The notes under the pieces: model-generated
The model's database searches: none
Seen by the model: only the letters and a program-made list of their open reading frames with translations
Told to the model about the DNA's origin: nothing
Program-made: the position numbers and the translations under genes
NCBI GenBank assembly: GCA_946406115.1
Contig: OX291562.1
Location: 8,090,001-8,154,000, forward strand
Origin: Apoda limacodes
Lineage: Eukaryota; Arthropoda; Insecta; Lepidoptera; Limacodidae
Direction: 5' to 3'
DNA: 64,000 nucleotides
In this document: positions 45,501 through 58,800 of the stretch, in pieces
Numbering within the stretch: the stretch's first letter is position 1
Layout: every line of letters starts with the position of its first letter

Positions 45501-48500
45501 CAGTTACGTTATTTTAAATGCAAATTAGGATTAACAAGTTTAAATACCAAAATACGATTTTTTTGCTTACGTACGAGGAAAAATTTCTAAGATTGGCAAC
45601 CTTGTTTGATAGGTTACTTGATAGGGAGTATTCTTGGCTATGATTTAAGAAAATCTGTTTGTCCGTTTGAAGATCATCAGCTCTTTTGTCGTTCATGAAA
45701 GCATATGAGTAAATTCCAAAGGCCCGATCGGTTTATGGTGAGTTACTGGGAACCGAGATTTAATCGTTTTTTTTTAACAACGCCATCTATTGTCAAGTAG
45801 CTTTAGTGTTGCTGTTTCGGTTAACGTAATAGTATTACTACTCGCGATGGCAGGAAATCATATTTTTCAGTTTACCCTTGCCTGAAAACACGGATAAAAC
45901 GGAACATAGAAATTTTCTAAAAATGAAACCTAGCTAGATCGATTTATCGCCCTCGAAACCCCCTGCGTACTAAATTTTATGAAAATCGTTGAAGCCGTGT
46001 TCAAAATTCAGATTATATCTATATATCGATGGCAAAAAGCGGAACTGCTGCAACCGCCACTTGGTCAAAAAAAAATTTTTGCATATTTGGAATCAGCGAA
46101 TTTTTCTACGTCAAATGGTCTGGGTCCCATGGCTCTAAGACGCTTAGAAAAAACTGAACAGCATCGCAAAACGAAGGTATTTTTTTTGACCGTGCCCCCC
46201 TTCTTATTGCTGTAAACGCCTAAATAGTCGCAATTTTTTAAACGAGTACACTTACGCCTACTTCGGTTTTTCATGACCCAATGGCGTATACATCATTTAT
46301 GCATGTAGTGAAAAAATTACCCATCAAGATTACTGCAATTATAGTAAAATAAATTATCTATCATAGACGAATACTGCGTTTACTTCGAAAATAATATAAC
46401 ATCAAGTCGCAGTTACGATATTTGAAAAACGGCGGGAAGTAGACGCAGCTCTACGATACCGCCATTAAAATGTGCGCTCCCGGCGGTGTAGTTGGTGCCT
46501 ACGGCCTGCGAACACTCGGTTGTCAATAGCCGCAAAGATAGGGAGTGCGTAGTGTGCATTTTGTGAGTGATGTAGTTGAAAATTACGTTAAAGGAGTAAA
46601 AGAAGGAATTAGCGCAGAAGCATCCGTCTGCCGCTTAGCGATGACAGGCCATCGGCCGAGCCGATCATATCAGCTTATCTCTCTCCCTCAAAAGACTTGC
46701 TGGAGAGCGATCTTCAGTCGCTCATAAATTTAGGCGACGCCGTCATCCTACCTGCCGGCGACCTAAATTGCAAGCACCGTCGATGGAACTATTCAATCAC
46801 TTCACGGTGAGGCATACTCCTCGACCAATTAGTTGTCAGACAAAACTTCGACATCATCGCTTCCATGATGCCCACCTACTTTCCCTATAACGCTCGCCTC
46901 AGCCCTGACGTGCTTGACAAAGCACTTCTCAAGAATGTAAGGCTAAGCTTTCGCTCTATAGAGGCGCTTGACGAACTTGACTCGGATCACCGCGCTGTCC
47001 TCCTCCAATTAGGTTCCCTATCAGGCACTCCTCATTCGGGCAATTACTCGAAAATCCCAGATCGCCACATCTAGATCGCGTGCTCACTCACTCACTAGCT
47101 ACCTGACCGCTGCCGTTGGCGAGTGCTCAAGACAAGTGCCGGTTGGTGAGTACCACCACCTAACCCTACCTCAGCATATCAGGTCACTTTGACTGAGCGC
47201 AACGCAGCCCCCCGCAGACGCTATCGCGCCCCCACTACCGAAACCAAAACTCGCTTCAACGACTTACACTGCCGTGTAAGAACAGCTGTAGCTAAACTTA
47301 GCGCCCAGCGTTCCGGTGATCTGATGGAGAATATTTCTCCTTCTCATCAAGATTTATTGCGCCTAGCCAGAGCGTTAAAATTAGACCCCTTCAACCCTCT
47401 CACAACATATCATCCCCCGACCGACATCGGCACGGTCGAAAAACTATTATTAGGTGGCCTCGGCACGTACTAACGGCCCCAGACGACGATCTCGCTATCC
47501 AGATAGCGGAACTGGTCTCAACGACCTCCCCTAATAGGGCCTCCCTCCTGACACGACGCCGACATTCCCGGGTTCATCGGCGAACGCACGGATACACTAG
47601 GTATCAAAGAGTGCCGGGGCGCTTTTCGCCCCCACTCACTCGAAATCGCAACCGTGTAACGGGGAACTCCCCTCCTGGCGCTGACTCACCTTCGGGTTCG
47701 AGGCTCACGCTGGTCGAAGATACGACCCCAAGAGCGAACCCTTCAGAGTCTCGCCCCATAAGCCCGGTGGAGCATTAATGGCTGCATCAACAAACTGCAT
47801 AGTCAGTCAAAAAAAAAGTGTCTCTACCCGCTTAAAGTTTTCATGATTTTGAAAGCTTTAAATTTGGTTTTTAAGCAACTTTGTGCATGGTTTCCATAAA
47901 GGACTATGAGACTTGATAATTATGCATGTTTGATTGCGGTAATTGTTCCTATTATTTTAGAAACTAGACTTTGATAAAATTTTAAAAAAAATGTGTTAAA
48001 CAAAGCTAACGTCGTATTATTTCACAGTTTCTCTTAGTGGTTGGCACTTAACACAATTCAGTAAGTCGAATAACGAATTTAATGGCATTTAAGTCAAAAT
48101 TATTTAATCTTTGAAATAAATATGCAACTGGTTAAGGCATTTATGCTTTATGAAATATGTACTAGTCCTACCATTTCAGTACATTTACCTTTTGCACGCA
48201 CAGCATTTCCGCGTAACGAAAAAAAGAGTGCCGTTGTCATAAGCGCCACTATACCGTAAACTATTCAGTTATGCCAAACTTTAAATATGGCAGTTGATAG
48301 AAATTTATAAGGTATAAGTTAAGTCCAAATTACTAGTATTTTTCTTCATTAATAAAGAAGTTATGATTTTTTTTTTCCAAATCGAAAAGTTTTTTGGCTC
48401 TGGTGTAAAGTTTGCATTTTGGCGTTTACAGCAGTTCCGTATACTTTTTTCCATCGATGTATATATTTCCCGTTTAAAGGTATTTGATAAGGGTCTGATG

Positions 48501-51500
48501 ATAAAGCCGAAAACAGAAATGACTATAAATCAGTGTGGGATTCCAATTCTAATTTTCACTCGTTTAATCGAAAATTGTTTTTTTAAATTTTAGATAATTT
48601 TACATGTTGTGTTTAGAGGCGAGCGTGTGGTAACACTAACCATATCTTCGACGTGTTTTTTCATTTGTGCCGTTTGAGCGGTAATAGTTGTTGATATATC
48701 TTTATCTCGTGTTTTTAATTTTTCTGGTGCTGATGGTAGTGCTGTAAAAATATTCAACAATCATTAACAATACTTGCCATTCAGAACCAGCTTATTACGG
48801 CGACTAAGTCCGCGTGGTATTTTGAAGATAAAGAAACGTTTCGGTTTCACATACAAAAGTATCGGAATTCTTTTACAAATTTTCATCCTCTATTTTGCTC
48901 TTTATACGTATAATTTTTTTTATTATATACATTTCATTTCCATACAAACTTTTAACGTTCTTAAGGCTCGCCTAAAAATAACTTCATGTCACAGCTCAAA
49001 CACATGAGTCTAGACGTAGTTTGAGCTGTGCATTAATATTTTTAGTCAGTCAGTTTATATTGTTTAAAAAAATATAATTATTATGTAGAATATTTATTAG
49101 AGATGTCAGATTTTAGCTTTACAATCGTTTTCGCGTAGGTATGAGATTAACCTTACCAACCTTTTATTCAGTCGGCCATCGAAGGAGTTTATACTGGGCA
49201 ATGGTGAGATAAGGTACCCAGTCACATATCGCTAGTCGGGTGCTGTCATACATTTTCTCGAGGCATCATTACTTCTCGACGTTGTCGGATTTATCATCTG
49301 ACAGACTGACTGATGACCGACTATATGAATGAAATGAATGTTTCGACTTTTTCTTTATACCACTTAGGTGTCAAACAAGCATGCGGTCCGCCTGATAGTA
49401 AGCGGTTACCGCAGCCTATGGACGCCTGCCACACCTGGGGCATAACTCGCGCGTTGTCGACCCTTCAAAAATCAAATAACTCTTTTTCTGAAGAACCCCG
49501 TACTGCAGTCCTTAGAAAAAACCTTGGCAGAGAGCTCATTCCACAACCTAAGCGTTCGCGGAAGGAAGTTTATCTGAACTGTGTTATTAGTTTATATATT
49601 CGACATCATTATATAGATATCATTTAGCCTACTGCTAGCCGTAAGCATCAACTTTTCATTCCTGTTTCTAAGCTCATCGAGAGCCCACCTTATCTTATTT
49701 TTATGTCTGAAATATCTTAGGTGAATTTGTACGCCTTTAGGTTGGCTTTAAGATCTCTGGATGCATAGGATGCCTTGTGTAATTACGACAGTTGTCTATA
49801 GAAGTTTTTAGCTCCTGCCAAGATCTCTGGTTAGAAGGTGACTATTGCAATCTTTAGTCTAGTTTTAAGTCTCGTCAAATGCAAGCTGCCACCTTAAGCC
49901 CTTAGACTCCTTGATTTGCTACACCGAAAGATTTATGCATCTGTTGAAGACCTTGGGCTGGATGGTATCTCCTGTCTCATCTTCATGAGCTTTTTTCACG
50001 CTGACTAGAAATGATAAATAGTAATTACCTACTTACAGGCGTATTACAAAACTACATTGTGTATGGTAATGGTGGTAAGGAGAAAATTACTAACGAGGGG
50101 TTATGTAGAAGCCTAAGGTCAAAAGCGGCTGACCTTAATGGCTCGAGTTCGTAATTTCTGTACCATCTTTACTACGTTATGTCTTTCAACACATTTGCGA
50201 GTTATTAATGAAAATATAAGGTAAATAATCGCCAAAACACAATTGAAATGGCGGAAAAAGAATTAGAGAAAACAACGCCACCGACAAATGGCGCTGAAGT
50301 TAAAACTTGTAATTGCTCGCTTTTAGTGTCCGTGTAGTTTAAACGCGCGCTTCGCTTTAAGAAAAGTAAAATGTACAAATAAAAAGCCCGTGGGTGTAAT
50401 TAAGGTCTTAAAATTAGCACCCGCTTTGCCAGCATGTTATGACACTGATTACGAGTAAGTGTGATAAAAAAGATCCATAACACATACCATCCACGGCACG
50501 ATTAATTTTTTCCGTTAATTTTGCAGATGCCTCATCTAATTCTGTTTCATACATTTTAATCTGTAAAAGATATTTTAATATATTTTGATGAGAAGTAATT
50601 GAAGACTTTCGAAGAGGTAAATTTTTTTAAGAACAAAAAATCATAATCATTTCTTGGCCGTATTCCTTATAGTTTTATAATGTCTATCTGTCCGTCCGTC
50701 TGTCCAAATGCCTACAATATAACTCCACAATATTCTTCAGTTTTGTGAAACTGTTATAAAGAAAATATTAGTCGCCTTACATGTAATTATAGATCTGAGG
50801 AAGTTTTTATTGCATACTCGTTTAATAAAGACGTCATTATAGTTAATGTTCTAGGGGACTTTTTCTGTGAGTCAGTTCATTAGGTTTCCAAAGCCGTTAA
50901 TTTTGTGTCGTCCAGTCCTCTACCTTTTTTTTATATAATAGAAAAAACAAAACAAAATGGAGTTTTAAATACTTTACGAAATAATTATGTTAAACAAACA
51001 AGGGGTCAAGTGCGAATCGGACTCGCGCACTAAGGGTAAACTGATTGTAATGAAATTTTGGTAAGTTGTTGTGCACATGCCGGGGAATGTTTCTGAATTA
51101 GTACAACCCTTTCGTAATAGGTGGCGCACCATGCAGTTGTTTTAAAAAAGAGAAACAACGTTCGCGGGGTCAGCTAGTTATAAATATTAATATCAATACA
51201 TTTGCATTCATATAACCGATTGGTAGAGGTGTTGATGGTGGCCTAGTGGCCTCAGCATCTGCCTCGCGTTCTTAGGAGCTGGCGTTCGTGCCCGGCGTGT
51301 ACTCACCAATAAGTATAATTCTATAACTACGTTGTTCGTTTACATATTATTCGGCAAGGAACAAAATTTTTTTGAAGAAAGTTGTGGTACACGTCTAAAA
51401 GACGAAGGTGACACAATAATGGCCCTAATAATTACCCTTGCCCAAGGTTGAGTGTAGGCTGGTGCCACATCCGTTTTAGGAGTTTTGAAGGCTGATTACG

Positions 51501-54500
51501 AACTTGGATGGTTTATTTTGTTTATATTTTTGGACAGCACTTTGCCATGATGACGGTTATTTATTTTATTTCTTACAGCTCGTTAAGGGGGTTATTTTTC
51601 TGTATCTGTTTGTTTTATTTTACACTTTATTAATCGAAAGCTGGTAATTAACGACTTATGGGACATATTAGTACCTTAGTCCAGATACGCTGTACCAGAA
51701 ACAGTGTGGCCAATGTGCTCACCCAGTCGCTCAGCACTAAAAGTTAGTAAAGAGCGGCTGTCCCTCACATTAGGCTGTCAATGTGTACCTATCCAGCCAA
51801 TGGTAACCTTCATCTAGGGATTAACTTCGTAAATATATACCTACACACGTACATACATGTAGATTTATAACTAACTACAAATGCAGGTAAAAAAAAACTC
51901 CACTTACGGTTCTAAATGCATGAAATAAATATAAATCAGGATCCCCAAAAAACTTTGGTTTTTCTTCGCTATAATTTAAACCGGGAAACATTGTCTCATT
52001 CTCCTCTTTAAATTTTGACATCATTGAGAGCACCTATAATTTAAACACTAGCTAAAAGTAAGTAGTCAGTAGGTACCTGGATGTGCTCCTTGACCTAGTG
52101 TCTTCGTGCTCCTCGGTCGGTCCTGGCTTTAGTCATAAGACATAAGTCATTATGGACGGCGGATGAACGATTCGGACTAAGGTTTAAGACTTTGAGATAT
52201 TATATTTACACTTAGGGTGCGTTCTCAATCTCAATCGCAAGAGGAAGTTAAAAAAGGAAGTTTTGGGACGCCTGGAGTCTAATTTTTGAACTGTCAAGTT
52301 GAATTGATAACACTGCCATAGAAAAGGTTGAAATTTACTCCTGTCAGTGTAAAAAATAACTGTCAAACTCCCGTTCCATAACGTGGTGATTCTTCAACTT
52401 TACCGGGCGGGGTTTTGGCTATAAAGAAGCGTCATGTTAGATACTTTGCAGTTTTTTTTTTTATTTGATGATCTAACTAAATTATGCTCGCGTACGCGTA
52501 AAATTCTAAGTAAACTTCAATGGTACTAAATAGTAGTTCACATCTTTGTTAAGAAGATTCATACAAAACAATTCCTGAATTTCGTTTCTAATCAGATATA
52601 AGCTTATTGGACCGCATTTCTCTGGGAATGAACACCAGACATTCTGAGGTGGGGGTGGTTTCATTTAACGTACTACACCATTTGCTGCTACACGTGAAAA
52701 ATAAGAGATGAAACAGAGATAAAATTATCATGCACCAGACTTCTCTGTCGCCAAAATATTACATTTAAAAGACGCACGCTAGGGCACTGCTGCAGAACCG
52801 GCCGTTGTAGAGATCATTGGAAACGGAGTTCATGCAGGACGTGATAACATTTACTGTGGAACTCCTATTAGTATAATAGATAAATAACCACAAACAGCCA
52901 GTAATTGCGTGAAGTGACGTGCTGTCCAATAATCGCAATTTTACTGTATAAAACAGCGCCAGTAAATGTGGTGTCTCTCCTCTAGTACTGACGTAGTTTT
53001 TAATTAGATTAATAGTCGAGACCGCAATTTAAATATATTGGATAGTCATTTTAGTTGGACTGAACTGAATCAAATTTCAACCTGGGTCAGACTAGCTTGT
53101 TTTGGAAATTTGGATAACTTTGGAAAATATGTACAATGATGAATGTTTTCTGGGTGACATGAATGTTTTTATATGTATTAATAAAGGTGATATTTCAGAA
53201 AGATCTATTAAACTACTACAAAAAAGGGGTTATCAATTTCACCTATATACTTGCACTGTGCTCTAAGTTGACCGATATTTATTTCAACAAAAAAGAAATT
53301 GCAATCCAATGTTTAGTTTCTGAGAAATAAGAGGACAAACATACATATTAACATTCATATTATATACACTTATTAAATTCGGCACACGTCCTTAAAAACT
53401 CACTTAGAGTAACATAAACGAATATTGCAATCTAATGTTTAGTTTCTGAGAATTAAGAGGACAAACATACATATTAACATTCATATTATATACACTTATT
53501 AAATTCGGCATACGTGCTTAAAAACTCACTTAGAGTAACATAAACGAATATTGCAATCCAATGTTTAGTTTCTGAGGAATAAGATCGGTCAACTTAGGGC
53601 ACAGTGCAAGTTTCATCAAAATCGGTTCAGTAGGTTTGATGATATAGACAGTTTTATTTTTATTAATTTATTATTACCTTTTGCCAGTAGTTGTCTAATG
53701 TCGTTGATTTATCCTTTTCCCATTCGAATTCTATAGCACTTCTTTTGATTCTATTCAAACATTCGGAGATCAATTCCAGTGTTGCCATTTTACTTTTATC
53801 TTCTCCACAATCAAAATGGGTGGCCATTTCCTCTGCAGACATATATTTATGAAAAAAATTGAAAAAAAAATATAATTAATCAAAATAAATTTACAAAAAC
53901 TCAACTTCTAAATGGTTGTTAACAAAAAGTACAATAAACTTTGGCGTACTATTTTCTTGAAATAAAAAGTGGTACCTAGCACCGGACCCTACAAAGCGTG
54001 ACCCTTAGTGCAGGACGAATAAAACAGATGGTTTCAAAGATGGAACAATAGTAGGTACCTACATTACAGACCGGTCAGTAGGTATATCAGTCTGAGCCAC
54101 TAGGTGGGGGCGTTGAGGATCCGAGTGTGTAATGATCATAGCTTAAGAATGTCATACGGCATTTTTCAACACTCTTTCGCGAAAAAAGAAAAAAACACAG
54201 TTTGAATTAAGAAATATTGTGTGATATCTTAATACTTATCCCATCACCGTCATTTTGAACTCACCTATTTTTGCCTTTGCTCCTTTGGCGCGTTTAACTA
54301 GACTTTTAATTTGCTTATCTCTAATTTTTTTCACCTCTTTTAGTTTTTCTAAGCAGTCAACGTTGGAGACAGACGTAGAATCTTCCACTATCTAAAATAT
54401 TTAGGTAGGTATTTTACTAAGAGTAGGTATTGCAGTGTCGTGTTCGACGTAGTTTTTTTCATACAAACGACTACACTAAATATAGATATATAGGTACCTT

Positions 54501-55739
54501 CCCAAAAACATTTCGCACACACAACACGTTATTATCATAGGTATAGGTATATCGCTATTTATTATAGTCAAGAAAAATGTCAGGATTAAAAAAAATAGTA
54601 GTTATAATTTTAAAATAAAATAATTGGTTTGATACATTGAATAAAATTAGTCTTAGGACTTGTTGGTCTTCCAACCTGCACGTATAGTGTTGTACCGGTT
54701 ACAATTTTATTTTGAAATACCGGTTAATAGTAAAATGAATAATATTATTGTTTAAGGCTGAGGTACAGGCTAGAGCGCGAAAAAACGCCGTTTTTGTGCA
54801 AATTTTGTGGCTAAACTATTGCATCTAAAGGATTGAAAAAAATATATGTTATAAAACTGGCTTTTGTCTAGTGCATTACCTTACTGAATGATTTTCATTT
54901 ATTGTATATAATGCAATAAAAAATCTGGAAGTGACCATTGTTTCAATACTTGTGCAAATTTTTAAAGCGTGTTTTGCATTTGTTTGTAATGAAAGTTGGT
55001 TAAATAATTAGAATAGCTTATTATCTAGTGCATGGACTCTTAGTTGTGGCAAAAAGTCAATAAATGTGACTACAAAACGGTTATAACGTTAAATTCCATA
55101 CAAAAAATTAAAAGTTTCAAGGCGTCATTACGGTATAAATTACTTAAGAAGTATATAACATATATATCTCATAGTTATGTATATGACATTATCTAATGAT
55201 TTGTAGTGCATTTACATACACATCGTTAGAATTACAGAAAATAGCTTTCTGGCCTATATCGCCCTCTTAAGTGGCAGGACTACGTGACAGAAAACTTCAG
55301 CAAAAACAAGGATGACGCGATATGTAACTGAGCGTGCGTGAAGTGCAGCTACATCTCAACTCACTGAGATTTTCATTGTAACACATAAAATAAAAAAAAG
55401 GTTCGTCAGCAAGTACCGTACATGCAACTTCTCTTGAGAAAAAATCTTTTACAAAAAAAGAATTACGTCAAATTGGGTCCGCCATTTTGAATTTAAAAAA
55501 ACTGATAAAAAATTCGAAATCAGCACCCTCGAAAACCCTTTACTACCCCTCGGTACATGAAATTATACATGAAATTTATGTTGCGTGCATAAAAAAGTCA
55601 GTTTTTTACGGATAAAAAACGAACCGCTGGACCGATTTATTTCAGATCTAAGTCATGACGTGGCGTATCGATTGATATGTCATCAGAGCGAGTAGTTATT
55701 GAGGAATCGAAAGCCAAAATATGTCTACATACATACATA

Positions 55740-55823
<84 letters not shown>

Positions 55824-58800
55824 CAGACATCACTCTAAAACTGATTGCAAATGATTCTCCAAGTCTTGAAACGTAAAAAAAACACAAAATTTTCGATTTC
55901 GATTTTCGGACCTATTCCAATAACTTCTTAAGAGAAGTTAATTAATATATACATCATTGTTACCAAAAAATGCTTTTTTCAGGGTCTAAAGCACTATCAC
56001 GGCTATGTTTTAGCTCAGGGATAAACTAGTAGCACAAACACTTTGAAGATTTGTTTGCCAAAATTTAAAAAACAAAAGTGAAAAGGGGTTAGTTTAGGAT
56101 TTTTTTTATCAAAAAAAAATTATTAATCGTGATTTTACGTTTTTCAGGGTTTGAATCATATCCCTAAAAACACATTCGTAAATTACATAGCGACCCGCAA
56201 TGTTTTATCCGTCGCGGTCAAATATGAAATTTGCAAATGGAACGAACTTTTTTAAACCCGATCATTGATAACCAATGAGATAACTCATTATGTTTTATTT
56301 AAATTTCGGACTGGCACAACAAAAAGAATGCGCTAATAAATTAATTTAAAAAAGTAAAAAAAGAAATCGACATTTAAACGCGGCGAATTTCGACAAAATT
56401 CCCTAAACTATTTTTATTATTATCAATGCACAGGTCTATATAATAATTTTTTTAACAAGCTTGATTCAGAAAAGCACTATACAAGCTTTGGCCACAACTG
56501 AGCATAACCGGACTTTGCGATGCGTGCTCTGGCTATGCCTCGGCCCGCATACTCACGATCGCCCGGTTATGCTGCGTTTGCAGGCCGCGGCAGTAATGTA
56601 CTTACTATATACTGAAACCTCTACCTGATTATAATGCGCACAAGACTCTTTGGCAGCGGCGTAGTTGGCAATAGCAGACGCCGCAAGGTCTTTACAACAA
56701 TTTTCTAATTCACAGATATTGTCCGGGCTTGCATCTGGAGGCGGAGACTCGACACCACAAGGTAATTCTAAAAAAAATAAAGCGCTAGTATGCCAAATAT
56801 TTTTGAAATAGTCGCTATTGGAAGCTTGTATAGCTCAGTCGCATTCGTCTATCGGAAGCGATAATCTAAGTTAAGCTACGTCAGGCGTTGTCAGTACCTG
56901 GATCGGTGACCGCCTAGTGGCACATTTTTCCTCCTCTATGCTTTGGAAGACACGTTAAACCGTCGGTCCAACGATTATTAATTTATTAGAATTATTAAAG
57001 ACTATCCAACGACACCCCATACAAACTCACACGAAAAATTCTTCCCTCAGTGTGATGTGTGGAGAGCTACCCTACCCTGTAATTCGTATTGATAAATATA
57101 CTCAACATTAGAAACAAAAAAATACTGTGCAAAAGGTAATGGTATTTTTTTTTTATTTACATCAAACGAAACGTAATAAAATAAAAAATAAAGACGTTTA
57201 CTTTCGCTCACACTTTTGACAGTATTGACAAAATGGCGTCAAGAGCTCCTATATCGTCCCCACCCAAGGTAAATTTTTTTCAAAATAAATAAGATTTTGA
57301 GTGTTCTAGTTTCGACCTATTTTCTGGTGATTTTTGTGAGATCAAAGAGACATTTTGAGCATTTTCAACACTGTGAATGAAAATCAAATCAAGGCCGCGA
57401 TTACATTAAAAAATACCTATATATTTTATGTTGTCTATTTTTAACACTCTCCTATGCTAAATTCGGTCTCCTCTATAATTTCGTGACTAACTGAGTCACC
57501 ACCGCAAAATATAAACACTCGATCGAAAAGAAAGGCAATCCTGGCCCTAGAGTTTTCACTAAAAAAAAAAAAAAGCATGTTAGGAAACCCTAAGGGTCCT
57601 CAAATGGAAAACCGGAAAATTTATGGATGCTGCTGTTGTTGAACTCCCTTCATTGGATATACCTTTTGAATCAAATGTTAAGTCTCCCCTTGATTATTTT
57701 AATTCCTATTTTTCGGAAGACATAATAGAGCTAATGATAGAGCAGACTAACTTGTACTCAGTTCAAAACGTGACTAAATCTTTTAACATTAACCTGGAGG
57801 AAATGAAGGACTTTCTAGCTATTACTCTTAACATGGGACTGGTAAAAATGTCTCGTTACAGGGATTATTGGAATCTCGAGTTACGGTATGACAAAATAGC
57901 TGATATTATGCCTCTGAGAAAATATGAAAAAATAAGAAAATATTTACATTTTGCCGACAACAACATTGCAGACGATGATCATACAATTATAAAAAGAGTT
58001 AGAACTAACTGTTTAAAATGAGAAGAAAAAGGTAGGTTTAGTGTAGACGAAATGATGGTACCATACAAAGGAACAAGAGCCGGAAGTAGGCGACAATATT
58101 TACCAAAGAAACCGAAGAAATGGGGTATTAAAATGTTTGTTCGTGCAGGAGTATCCGGATTAATTTATGACTTCGCTCCCTATGGTGGAGAGGATACATT
58201 CAGAAACCATTCCTTTTCGGAATATGAAAAAAGTCTTGGTCTTGGAGCTAAGATTTCTGGCCCTCTGCAAAACAATTCAAAAAAGCCTGCTATAGTGTAC
58301 TTTGATAACTTTTTAACATATTTGGAGTTAATTCAACATCTACGCAATAAATATGGTATTTTTAGTTTGGGGACAATACAAAGTAATCGATTGAGAGGAA
58401 GTTTGAAACAGCTGCAAACTGATAAGGAACTGGCTAAAAAGGCCGCGCTGCAAAGTCACTAGATCGTTTGTAATGATAATAAGCTTGCTGTTGTAAAATG
58501 GCTTGATAATAAGGCTGTGACTCTGGCCAGTTCTTTCGTAGATTCTTATCCAATAGAAAAAATAAAAGGTACTCCAAAGAAACCAAAACTAGAGTTGATG
58601 TCAATTTTCCCCAAATTTTTAAACAATATAATGCTCATATGGGTGGCGTTGATTTAGCTGGCATGCTTATAGCATTATATCGCTCTAATTTTAAAACCAG
58701 AAGGTGGTATATGGCCATATTTTCCCTGACACTTGACATTTGTGTGAACGATTGGAGACTGTTCTATAGAAGACAAATACAAGACTAGAAGTGCCTGTCC

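Noticed and set aside
55637..55887. Two ORFs of alternating cysteine and valine
   Set aside because: They are translations of the (AC)n microsatellite inside element E2, not genes.
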